A stretch of 42,113 bases of DNA from Butyrivibrio sp. (GTDB lineage Bacteria > Bacillota > Clostridia > Lachnospirales > Lachnospiraceae). The position numbers were made by a program, and so were the translations under genes. A model generated the notes under the pieces. It was not told where the DNA came from and made no database searches. It worked only from the letters and a program-made list of their open reading frames with translations. The stretch spans positions 1-42,113 of the forward strand of contig JAFZQT010000033.1 in the NCBI GenBank assembly GCA_017620235.1. Reading direction: 5' to 3'. Below, piece after piece: positions 17,229-25,040 of the stretch (its first letter is position 1; each line of letters begins with the position of its first letter).

Positions 17229-18953
17229 ATGAAAAAACTTCTTGTATATCTTAGAGATTACAAAAAAGAGATAGCACTCGGACCTTTATTTAAGCTACTT
17301 GAGGCATCTTTTGAACTTATGGTGCCTCTTGTTATCGCAGCTATGATCGATAAAGGAATCGAATCAGGGGATAAGTCATATGTAATTAAAATGTGCATGA
17401 TACTTATCCTTTTGTGCGTTATTGGATGCATAAGCGCGATAACTGCGCAGTTCTATGCGGCTAAAGCGGCTGCGGGATTTGCGAAGAAGGTAAAGAGAGC
17501 TCTTTTTAACAATATTCAGTCGCTGTCGTTTTCTGATATGGACAGGATCGGTACGTCGGCGATGATGACGAGAATGACCAGCGATATTAATCAGGTTCAG
17601 CAGGGCGTCAATCTTACGATAAGGCTTCTTTTGAGATCACCTTTTATCGTGTTTGGCGCGATGATCATGGCATTTACGATTGACGTCAGACAGGCGATGA
17701 TCTTCCTTGTGACGATAATACTGCTTTTTGCGGTTGTCGGCGCGATCATGGGATGGAGTATTCCTAAATACGGCGAGATTCAGAGTAGGCTCGACACAGT
17801 CCTCAGGCTCACAAGGGAGAACCACACGGGCGTAAGAGTTATCCGTGCTTTCGGTCTTGAGAATGAAGAAAAAGAAAAATTCCATAAGAGCAATGATTCA
17901 CTCATGGAGCTTCAGAGTTTCGTGGGTGGAATTTCTTCGCTTATGAATCCTGTTACTTTTGCGATATTAAACATTGCGCTTTTGTTCCTGATCTATAAGG
18001 GCGGAATTTATGTTGAAGCTGGCGAGATGACAAAGGGTGAAGTAGTTGCTCTCTATAACTACATGTCACAGATCCTTGTAGAGCTTATTAAGCTTGCAAA
18101 TCTTATTCTTACAATCACCAAGTCGATCGCATCCGGAAACAGAGTGCAGGAGCTTATCGAGCTCAAGTCCTCGATGGATGACGGAAGCATTGATACTTTT
18201 GATGAGACGGATGAGCATGTTGTCTTTGAAAACGTGTCTATGAGATACGAGGGAGACAGCGAAGATTCGCTTGAGCAGATAAATCTTTCGGTTAAAAGAG
18301 GTGAGAGAATCGGTATCATCGGCGGAACCGGAAGCGGAAAGTCTACGCTCATTAATCTCATTCCGAGATTTTACGATACCCGCGAGGGAAACGTTGTAAT
18401 TGACGGCAAGAACGTCAAAGAATATAAGCTTGATGCGCTTAGAGAGAGGATTGGAATCGTGCCGCAGAAGGCAGTTCTTTTCCATGGGACGATTAGGGAC
18501 AATATGCGCTGGGGTAAGAACGACGCGACGGATGAAGAGATCTACGAGGCTCTTCACATAGCGCAGGCTGAAGAAATCGTCAAGGGAAAAGAAAACGGAC
18601 TCGATCACATGGTAGCGCAGGGAGGAAAGAATTTCTCCGGCGGTCAAAAGCAGAGACTTACCATTGCGAGAGCACTTGTTAGAAAACCTGAGATACTTAT
18701 TCTGGATGATTCGGCTTCGGCGCTGGATTTCCTTACAGATAAGAATTTGAGAAAAGCAATCGGCGAGATGAAAGATGCGCCGACTACGTTTATTGTGTCG
18801 CAGAGAACGTCTGCCGTTCACGACTGCGACAAGATACTTGTGCTTGAAAACGGCGCAGTTGTTGGAATGGGAACTCACGATAAGCTCCTTGAATCTTGCG
18901 ATCTTTACAAAGAAATATATGATTCTCAGTACAAGAAGGAGGGAGCGGTATGA
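17229..18953 (+). CDS. ABC exporter half-transporter, subunit with degenerate ATP site
   Basis: This 574-residue half-transporter has a six-helix membrane domain (about 1-310) fused to an ATPase domain. Walker A is GGTGSGKST (365-373) and the signature is SGGQ (470-473). Walker B reads LILDD, with D494 where the catalytic Glu is expected, and the switch histidine is Q525 (VSQR). This is the pattern of the degenerate-site subunit in heterodimeric exporters such as TM287/288 or BmrCD. The substrate is unknown; drugs, lipids or peptides are possible. The ATG at 17229 is preceded by AAGGA; an upstream GTG overlaps rsmF and would add an unlike N-terminus. The partner overlaps its end by four bases. 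Confidence 0.9.
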   Translation: MKKLLVYLRDYKKEIALGPLFKLLEASFELMVPLVIAAMIDKGIESGDKSYVIKMCMILILLCVIGCISAITAQFYAAKAAAGFAKKVKRALFNNIQSLSFSDMDRIGTSAMMTRMTSDINQVQQGVNLTIRLLLRSPFIVFGAMIMAFTIDVRQAMIFLVTIILLFAVVGAIMGWSIPKYGEIQSRLDTVLRLTRENHTGVRVIRAFGLENEEKEKFHKSNDSLMELQSFVGGISSLMNPVTFAILNIALLFLIYKGGIYVEAGEMTKGEVVALYNYMSQILVELIKLANLILTITKSIASGNRVQELIELKSSMDDGSIDTFDETDEHVVFENVSMRYEGDSEDSLEQINLSVKRGERIGIIGGTGSGKSTLINLIPRFYDTREGNVVIDGKNVKEYKLDALRERIGIVPQKAVLFHGTIRDNMRWGKNDATDEEIYEALHIAQAEEIVKGKENGLDHMVAQGGKNFSGGQKQRLTIARALVRKPEILILDDSASALDFLTDKNLRKAIGEMKDAPTTFIVSQRTSAVHDCDKILVLENGAVVGMGTHDKLLESCDLYKEIYDSQYKKEGAV

Positions 18954-20680
18954 AGAAAGGAACTCTTAGAAAAGTACTTCACTACGCTGGAAAATACCGC
19001 GGACTTGTTTTTTTGTCGCTGATACTTGCAGTTGTCACTGCGGCACTTGCACTGTATATTCCGATACTTGCGGGCGGTGCAATTGATCTTTTGGTCGGAG
19101 AAGGAAACGTTGATTTCACCAAGGTCATGGCGGTTCTTATGAAGATGCTCGCAGCGATTCTTTTTACGGCGATCTGCCAGTGGGTGATGAACAAGGCAAA
19201 CAATGTTATCACGTTTAAGGTTGTAAGAGACGTCAGAGCAGAGGCTTTTGACAAGCTCCAGACGCTGCCTTTTGAATATCTTGATAAGGTGCAGAGCGGC
19301 GAGATAGTGAGCAGAATAGTTGCGGATATAGATCTTTTTGCAGACGGACTTCTCATGGGCTTTACGCAGCTCTTTACGGGAATAGTGACTATTCTTTTCA
19401 CGCTTGTTTTTATGTTCTATCTGAATTTCAGAATTGCGATTGTTGTCGTTGCACTTACGCCGCTTTCGCTCATTGTTGCGAGGGTTATCGCCGACAAGTC
19501 GTTTAAGCTCTTTAAACTACAGAGCGAAGCGAGAGCAGATCAGACTTCGGTTGTTGATGAGATGATAGGAAATCTCCAGGTTGTTAAGGCATTTGCTCAC
19601 GAAGATGAGAACATGGAGTACTTTGATGAGGTGAACGGAAAGCTGGAAGATGCTTCGGTTAAGGCAGTGTTTGTTTCGGCGATTACGAATCCAGGTACAA
19701 GATTTATCAATAACCTCGTTTATGCGTTTGTTGCGCTGTTTGGCTCATTTGCGTGTATCGCAGGCAAGATGACTGTCGGCGGACTTACGATCTTTTTGAG
19801 CTATGCGAACCAGTACACGAAGCCTTTTAATGAGATCTCGGGCGTGGTAACGGAACTTCAGAATGCACTCGCGTGCGCAAGACGCGTATTTGACCTTATT
19901 GAGGAAAAGAGTGAGGAGAAGGACAAAGAGACTGCTCCTTCTGAGTTTGTCGCTGAAGGTGTCGTTGATATAAGTGATGTTTCTTTTTCCTACGATAAGA
20001 AAAAGAAGCTCATAGAAGACCTTGATCTTAGTATCGTAAAAGGCCAGAGAGTAGCGATAGTTGGACCGACGGGAAGTGGAAAGACGACGCTTATCAATCT
20101 ACTTATGAGGTTCTACGACGTTGATAAGGGCAGTGTAAAGATTGACGGATACGATATCAGGGATATCAAGAGGCTTGACCTTAGGGATAATTTCGGTATG
20201 GTGCTTCAGGAGACGTGGCTTCGAAACGGCACTGTAAGGGATAATATCACTCTTGGAAGAAAAGATTTTACAGATGATGAGATAATTGCTGCGGCGAAGG
20301 CTACTCATGCGCACAGCTTTATCAAGAAGCTTCCCGATGGGTATGACACCGTCATTTCTGAAAACGGAGGAAATCTCTCGCAGGGACAGAAGCAGCTTCT
20401 TTGCATCACAAGAGTTATGCTCAACATACCGCCGATGCTGATACTTGATGAGGCGACTTCTTCGATTGACACGCACACCGAGATGAGGATACAGAGAGCA
20501 TTTAACAAGATGATGAAGGGCAGAACGAGCTTTATCGTTGCTCACAGACTGTCGACCATCGTTGAAGCTGATGTTATTCTCGTCATGAAGGACGGGCATA
20601 TTCTTGAGCAGGGCAAACATGAAGAGCTGCTTGATAAGAAGGGATTCTACTACGAACTGTACAATAGCCAGTTTGCGTAA
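18950..20680 (+). CDS. ABC exporter half-transporter, catalytic subunit
   Basis: This 576-residue partner of the preceding gene starts in an ATGA overlap behind AAGGAGGG. It has six predicted membrane helices and a complete ATPase domain: Walker A GPTGSGKTT, Walker B LILDE (D500-E501), switch H532 (VAHR). Its signature is LSQGQ rather than LSGGQ. In a heterodimer, its canonical Walker motifs face the SGGQ of the first subunit, forming one active site, while its LSQGQ faces the degenerate site. This complementarity supports a working heterodimer of the MdlAB/BmrCD type. Confidence 0.92.
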   Translation: MKKGTLRKVLHYAGKYRGLVFLSLILAVVTAALALYIPILAGGAIDLLVGEGNVDFTKVMAVLMKMLAAILFTAICQWVMNKANNVITFKVVRDVRAEAFDKLQTLPFEYLDKVQSGEIVSRIVADIDLFADGLLMGFTQLFTGIVTILFTLVFMFYLNFRIAIVVVALTPLSLIVARVIADKSFKLFKLQSEARADQTSVVDEMIGNLQVVKAFAHEDENMEYFDEVNGKLEDASVKAVFVSAITNPGTRFINNLVYAFVALFGSFACIAGKMTVGGLTIFLSYANQYTKPFNEISGVVTELQNALACARRVFDLIEEKSEEKDKETAPSEFVAEGVVDISDVSFSYDKKKKLIEDLDLSIVKGQRVAIVGPTGSGKTTLINLLMRFYDVDKGSVKIDGYDIRDIKRLDLRDNFGMVLQETWLRNGTVRDNITLGRKDFTDDEIIAAAKATHAHSFIKKLPDGYDTVISENGGNLSQGQKQLLCITRVMLNIPPMLILDEATSSIDTHTEMRIQRAFNKMMKGRTSFIVAHRLSTIVEADVILVMKDGHILEQGKHEELLDKKGFYYELYNSQFA

Positions 20681-20785
20681 GAGATCGCCGATTTATAAAA
20701 CGCTAGTTAAAAGGTAAAAGATGTAATAGAATGGAAATAGATGTATTTTGAGGCATCTTTTTAACAGATACAATGAGGGGACTAT

Positions 20786-22438
20786 ATGAGAAAAAAGAAA
20801 ATAAAGAGACCTGTTTTTGTTATTGGGCACAAGAATCCTGACACGGATTCAATCTGTGCTGCGATCACGTATGCAAAGCTTAAGAGTGCAATAACGGGTG
20901 ATGAGTATATTGCGGGAAGAGCAGGACATTTGAATGAGGAGACACAGTTTGTGCTGTCTCATTTTGATGTGCAGGTTCCTGTCTATATTAAGGACGTAAG
21001 AACTCAGGTAAGAGATATGGAGATCAGGATGCTTGAAGGAATCGGAGCAGACCTTTCTCTTAAGAAAGCCTGGGCAGAGATGAGAGATGCCGAAGTTGTT
21101 ACTCTGTGCGTTACCGAGAACGACGAAGTTAGTGGCATAATCACGACGAACGACATTGTTGAGACATACATGGATGTTATCGATCCCGGAATTTTGTCTT
21201 CGGCAAAAACGTCGTATCAGAACATTGTCGAGACTCTCGACGGTGAGCTTATCGTGGGTGATATCGGCGATACGCTCGATAAAGGAAAAGTTGTTATCGC
21301 GGCTGCAAGCCCTGATATGATGGAGAATTTCATCGAAGAGGGCGATGTTGTCATTCTTGGAAATAGGTATGAGACGCAGCTTTGCGCGATCGAATTAAAT
21401 GCCGGATGCATCATTGTCTGCGAGGGTGCTGAAGTTGCAAAGACCATTCAGACGCAGGCGAGAGAACACGGAACAAAGATAATCACAACGCCGCACGATA
21501 CTTTTGTTGTGGCAAGGCTTATCAATCAGAGTATGCCGATAAGCTATGTCATGAAAAAAGACAACGTTGTGTGCTTCCACATGGATGACTACATAGAGGA
21601 TATTCAGGAAGTAATGGCTCAGATGAGGCACAGATACTTTCCTGTCCTTGATAAGAATGAACATTACATCGGAATGATCAGCCGTAGAAATTTCCTCGGT
21701 GCGAAAAAGAAACAGCTCATTCTGGTGGATCACAATGAAAAGAATCAGGCTGTCAACGGCGCAGATTCAGCTGATATTCTGGAGATAATAGATCATCACA
21801 GGCTTCGCACGATCGAGACGTCGGGACCTGTATTTTTCAGAAACCAGCCGCTTGGCTCAACTTGCACGATCATTTATCTCATGTATAAAGAGAATGCGAT
21901 CGAGGTTGATAAGACGACTGCGGGACTTCTTCTTGCAGCGATTCTTTCGGATACGCTTATGTTCAGGTCTCCAACCTGTACAAACGTAGACAAGAAAGCG
22001 GGAGAGGAACTTGCTAAGATAGCGGGCGTAGATTACGAAGAGTTTGCAAAAGAGATGTTCCATGCCGGATCCAACTTAAGCGGCAAATCCGCGAGCGAGA
22101 TCCTTCATCAGGACTTCAAGAAGTTTACGGTTGATGAGATGAATATCGGAATAGGTCAGATAAATTCCATGAGTTCCGAGGAGCTTCTTGAGATAAAAGA
22201 AAGAGTGGAACCGGAGCTTAAGAAGGCAGCCGAAGACGATGGTCTTGATATGCTTTTCTTCATGCTCACAAATATTATCGACGAGTCTTCGGAAGTTCTT
22301 TTCACAGGCGCAAAGTCACAGTACACGATCAACAGTGCCTTTGGAATCAATGTTTCCGGCGACAAAGCGACACTCCCCGGCGTTGTTTCAAGAAAGAAGC
22401 AGCTCCTTCCGGCGATTGTCGAAGCGATACAGAACTGA
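20786..22438 (+). CDS. ppaC: Manganese-dependent inorganic pyrophosphatase with CBS/DRTGG insert
   Basis: This 550-residue family II pyrophosphatase (DHH superfamily) hydrolyses pyrophosphate to phosphate. Metal ligands are visible at H15, D19 and D21 (GHKNPDTDS) and in the D336-H337-H338 motif. The C-terminal DHHA2 part contains SGKSASEILHQD and a final RKKQ. About 250 residues between the first and second metal motifs form the regulatory insert of two CBS domains and a DRTGG domain, which in clostridial enzymes binds adenine nucleotides and controls activity. Plain PpaC is about 310 residues, so the length fits the regulated type. GAGGGG precedes the start. Confidence 0.93.
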   Translation: MRKKKIKRPVFVIGHKNPDTDSICAAITYAKLKSAITGDEYIAGRAGHLNEETQFVLSHFDVQVPVYIKDVRTQVRDMEIRMLEGIGADLSLKKAWAEMRDAEVVTLCVTENDEVSGIITTNDIVETYMDVIDPGILSSAKTSYQNIVETLDGELIVGDIGDTLDKGKVVIAAASPDMMENFIEEGDVVILGNRYETQLCAIELNAGCIIVCEGAEVAKTIQTQAREHGTKIITTPHDTFVVARLINQSMPISYVMKKDNVVCFHMDDYIEDIQEVMAQMRHRYFPVLDKNEHYIGMISRRNFLGAKKKQLILVDHNEKNQAVNGADSADILEIIDHHRLRTIETSGPVFFRNQPLGSTCTIIYLMYKENAIEVDKTTAGLLLAAILSDTLMFRSPTCTNVDKKAGEELAKIAGVDYEEFAKEMFHAGSNLSGKSASEILHQDFKKFTVDEMNIGIGQINSMSSEELLEIKERVEPELKKAAEDDGLDMLFFMLTNIIDESSEVLFTGAKSQYTINSAFGINVSGDKATLPGVVSRKKQLLPAIVEAIQN

Positions 22439-22456
22439 GATTTTTTGAACAATAAA

Positions 22457-22498
22457 AAACCGATAGCTTTGAGCTTCAAAGTTATCGGTTTCTTTTTA
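22457..22498. terminator. Shared terminator of ppaC and tRNA-Leu
   Basis: A 16-bp stem with one G-T pair (22457-22472 with 22476-22491) and a three-base loop has A-rich sequence on the left and a T run on the right. It lies between convergent ppaC and the tRNA gene and should work in both directions. Confidence 0.88.
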
Positions 22499-22503
22499 TT
22501 TAG

Positions 22504-22586
22504 TGCCGGCAGTGGGACTTGAACCCACACGTGGTTACCCACAACAGATTTTGAGTCTGCATCGTCTGCCATTCCGACATGCCGGC
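22504..22586 (-). tRNA. tRNA-Leu (anticodon CAA)
   Basis: The 83-base gene folds as a class II tRNA. The 7-bp acceptor stem is GCCGGCA/TGCCGGC with an A discriminator. The anticodon loop CTCAAAA places anticodon CAA at 22553-22551, reading UUG. The long variable arm expected of tRNA-Leu and the T-loop GTTCAAG are present. CCA is not encoded (CTA follows), so it must be added after transcription. Confidence 0.96.
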
Positions 22587-22600
22587 GTTTTTCTCTGTGC

Positions 22601-22616
22601 CTGTACTGACGTACAG
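22601..22616. repeat. Perfect palindrome in the tRNA-Leu leader
   Basis: CTGTAC and GTACAG flank a TGAC centre between the tRNA promoter and the mature 5' end. It could fold as a 6-bp hairpin in the precursor, possibly aiding processing. Confidence 0.4.
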
Positions 22617-22623
22617 CTTTATT

Positions 22624-22652
22624 ACTATATCATAGAGAAAATGTATAATCAA
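22624..22652 (-). promoter_or_regulatory. Promoter of tRNA-Leu
   Basis: Read on the minus strand: -35 TTGATT (22652-22647), a 17-base spacer and -10 TATAGT (22629-22624), about 40 bases before the mature tRNA. Confidence 0.6.
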
Positions 22653-22682
22653 GAGGCAGATTCATTATTTGCAGTAAAAATC

Positions 22683-23288
22683 TTATTTAATCTTATCTTT
22701 GAACAGATAATACGCCAGCACATGCAGAGCCTGTTTGAAGTCACCGCCGTTGATGGCGGACAATAGTTCGGTTTCGCTGAGCGTGACTACATTCAGAAAT
22801 TCAGTTGCGTCAAGTTCCTGAGAATCAGAGAGTGTGCAGTCTGTGGCGCAGTAGATGTGGACGTTGCTGTTTGAGATTGTTGCATTTGCGGGAATCGTGA
22901 GAAGGTGTGTCCAGTTATCGGATGTGTAGCCTGTCTCTTCGCGGAGTTCGCGCTTTGCTGCTTCAAATGCGTCGTCTTCTGATGCGATTATGTTTTCTTT
23001 TGTTATGCTTGATCCGATATGTTCGGGATCGTATTCAATGCCACCAGCAGGGAATTCTGTGGTTATTTCATCGATGCCGTGTCTGTATTGGCGGACACAG
23101 ATGAATTTTCCGGACTTGTCTGTTGCGATAACAAGCGAAAAGCTGTGTTTTGAATAGTTATACACGGGCGAAATCGTCTGCCCGTCGGGGAGTTCGTATT
23201 CGTTTCTTCTGAAATCTATCCACTGGTCTTGGATGATGTGTTCTTCATTTGTAAGCTTCCAGTATAGTTTTTTCTCAAAATTGGTCAT
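22683..23288 (-). CDS. NUDIX hydrolase (ADP-ribose pyrophosphatase-like)
   Basis: This 201-residue NUDIX protein has the N-terminal strand region typical of ADP-ribose pyrophosphatases (HSFSLVIATDKSGKFICVRQYRHGIDEITTEFPAGG). The Nudix box is split: G83-x5-E89 is followed by about 16 extra residues before the AAKRELREETGY helix (110-121), which carries the metal-binding glutamates. It probably hydrolyses a nucleoside diphosphate derivative; the substrate is unknown. AGAGGA precedes the start. It lies upstream of and on the same strand as the tRNA gene, but the tRNA has its own promoter. Confidence 0.88.
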   Translation of the reverse strand: MTNFEKKLYWKLTNEEHIIQDQWIDFRRNEYELPDGQTISPVYNYSKHSFSLVIATDKSGKFICVRQYRHGIDEITTEFPAGGIEYDPEHIGSSITKENIIASEDDAFEAAKRELREETGYTSDNWTHLLTIPANATISNSNVHIYCATDCTLSDSQELDATEFLNVVTLSETELLSAINGGDFKQALHVLAYYLFKDKIK

Positions 23289-23348
23289 AAATTTCCTCTT
23301 TTTTTCTTGATTTTACGCAATGTATTTTATCACAAATCAGGCATTTGC

Positions 23349-23357
23349 TGATATAAT
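23349..23357 (+). promoter_or_regulatory. Extended -10 promoter of the second HD-GYP gene
   Basis: TGATATAAT is a consensus extended -10 element, 84 bases before the start codon; no good -35 is seen, as is usual for such promoters. The 5' leader then contains a direct repeat of GCATAATTA (23383-23391 and 23396-23404). Confidence 0.5.
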
Positions 23358-23441
23358 ATTTCGTAGGTATGTGTTTTTTATTGCATAATTAGACCGCATA
23401 ATTATTGAGCGGTTGTTATTTCTATTTGAGGCGGTGGAGAA

Positions 23442-24530
23442 ATGAAATTATTAGCAGTTGATAAACTTGTGCCCGGACTTATTGTTTCGGAGAATATATA
23501 TACGATTGACGACAGGCTTGTTCTGGCTAAAGGAACGGTTCTTGACGAGAAGGACATTCTCAGAATCAAGTCCCATTCTCTTTATAATATCTTCGTTGAA
23601 GATGACAAGCCGGTCGAGAGAACAGAGAAGGAAGAGACAACCCCTGAAGACTTTATGTCATATTCAGAGAAGCTGAAGAATTCAGAGGGATTTATCAGAT
23701 TTAAACGCGATATAGAAGAGAAGGCGAAAAAGCTTGAGGAATCCTTCAAGATGATCGCAAACGACGGAGCACCTCTTGATGTTGAGAAGCTCACAGAGCC
23801 TGTTTTCCACCTTTTTGTAGAGGCGGGAGGAACAGCCGGAGTGTTCGATATGCTCCATAACCTCAGAGATAACAGTGATGCGGTATTCATGCACAGCTTG
23901 AACGTTTCACTTATAAGTAACACACTTGCAACGTGGATGAGACTTCCCGAAGATGTAGTGCAGGTTGTAACTGCCGGCGGACTTCTTCATGACATAGGCA
24001 AGATGCTTATGCCACCCGATCTTCTTAACAAGAAGGCACCGCTTACCGAATACGAAGAGCGCGTTATGCGCGATCACGTGACCAAGGGATATGACCTTGT
24101 CAAGGACGAGGACATCGACCAGAGGATAAAGAACTGTATCCTTATGCACCATGAATTTAAGGATGGATCGGGATATCCGCTTCATCTTAGCGGAGACAAG
24201 ATTGATGAGGTAGTTTCTATCATCACTGTTTCCAACATATATGATGAGATGACTTCAAGAAGAACTTACAGAGCGCCGATCTGCCCGTTCACCGTGATCT
24301 CACAGTTTGAAAAAGAAGGTATCAACAAGTTTGATCCCAACGTTATCATGACATTCCTCGGCAATATTGCAAACACATTCATCGCCAACAGAGTTATGCT
24401 CAACACAGGACAGACAGGCGAGATCATATTTGTCAATGCAGATCACCTTTCACGTCCCGTAGTTAAGTGCGGCGAGAACTATGTTGATCTTGCATCCAAC
24501 AAGAGCCTTTCAATTGTTGCTGTGATCTGA
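23442..24530 (+). CDS. HD-GYP domain c-di-GMP phosphodiesterase
   Basis: This 362-residue protein has the same layout as the one at 8614: an N-terminal domain (VPGLIVSENIY) and an HD-GYP domain. All expected residues are present: H151, H183-D184 (LLHDIGK), H212, H236-H237 (MHHEFKDGSGYP) and GYP at 244-246. It is therefore the likely active c-di-GMP hydrolase of the two. There is no sensory or receiver domain recognisable at the N-terminus, no signal peptide and no membrane helix, so it should be cytoplasmic. GGTGGAG precedes the start. Confidence 0.92.
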   Translation: MKLLAVDKLVPGLIVSENIYTIDDRLVLAKGTVLDEKDILRIKSHSLYNIFVEDDKPVERTEKEETTPEDFMSYSEKLKNSEGFIRFKRDIEEKAKKLEESFKMIANDGAPLDVEKLTEPVFHLFVEAGGTAGVFDMLHNLRDNSDAVFMHSLNVSLISNTLATWMRLPEDVVQVVTAGGLLHDIGKMLMPPDLLNKKAPLTEYEERVMRDHVTKGYDLVKDEDIDQRIKNCILMHHEFKDGSGYPLHLSGDKIDEVVSIITVSNIYDEMTSRRTYRAPICPFTVISQFEKEGINKFDPNVIMTFLGNIANTFIANRVMLNTGQTGEIIFVNADHLSRPVVKCGENYVDLASNKSLSIVAVI

Positions 24531-24651
24531 TGCAGTATTGTTGTAAATGAATTATGTTTGTAGTATTCTGTATGTTGTAGAAATGGCTGTCGAGAGCACT
24601 TTATGCGACACAACATATTGAAAATATGATATTTGTTATGCGGAGCCGAAC

Positions 24652-24975
24652 ATGAATTGTAAAGATGCGGACAAACTTATTCCCTTGTTTTTAGATGATG
24701 ATCTTGATAACCGTGAATTAGCCGACTTTCTGAGTCATGTTGAGGCTTGTGCAGATTGTAAAGAAGAACTGACCATTCAATTTTTGGTTAAGGTCGGTAT
24801 GAAGAGACTTGAAGATGGTAATACCTTCAATCTTCGAAATGAACTTGATGCTCTTTTACTTGATGCAAATAAGAGACTGACTACCAGGAAATATCTGGTG
24901 TTATCAAGTTATCTTTTGCAGGCTGTAGTTCTTGTTCTCGGAGGAACAGCACTTTTTCTCGCACTGTTTTTATGA
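24652..24975 (+). CDS. Anti-sigma-factor-like zinc-finger membrane protein
   Basis: This 107-residue protein has an N-terminal zf-HC2-type pattern: C3, then H29-x3-C33-x2-C36 (HVEACADC). A single C-terminal membrane helix spans about 82-106, and almost nothing follows it. Such domains occur in zinc-binding anti-sigma factors, which hold a sigma factor at the membrane. No sigma factor gene lies next to it, so a sigma partner, if any, is elsewhere. CGGAG precedes the start. polA begins 65 bases downstream in the same direction. Confidence 0.75.
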   Translation: MNCKDADKLIPLFLDDDLDNRELADFLSHVEACADCKEELTIQFLVKVGMKRLEDGNTFNLRNELDALLLDANKRLTTRKYLVLSSYLLQAVVLVLGGTALFLALFL

Positions 24976-25040
24976 AAAAAGTGGTTTGCTATGCAGATCG
25001 ATTGAATTAGAAATTAGCATTATGTTGGGGAAAAAAGTCA

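Noticed and set aside
18066-18878. 270-codon open frame on the minus strand
   Set aside because: Fully opposite the first ABC subunit; composition looks like a reading-frame shadow and there is no ribosome binding site.
20731-20765. AGATG/CATCT pair followed by T run before ppaC, considered as a terminator for the ABC genes
   Set aside because: The stem is only 5 bp with a long loop; too weak to call.
23383-23404. Direct repeat GCATAATTA before the second HD-GYP gene, considered as part of a c-di-GMP riboswitch
   Set aside because: The conserved core of known c-di-GMP riboswitches is not seen, and the leader is too short for a convincing fold.
24541-24569. TTGTAA-17-TATTCT as promoter for the zinc-finger gene
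   Set aside because: Only four of six bases match in each box; not better than chance in AT-rich DNA.
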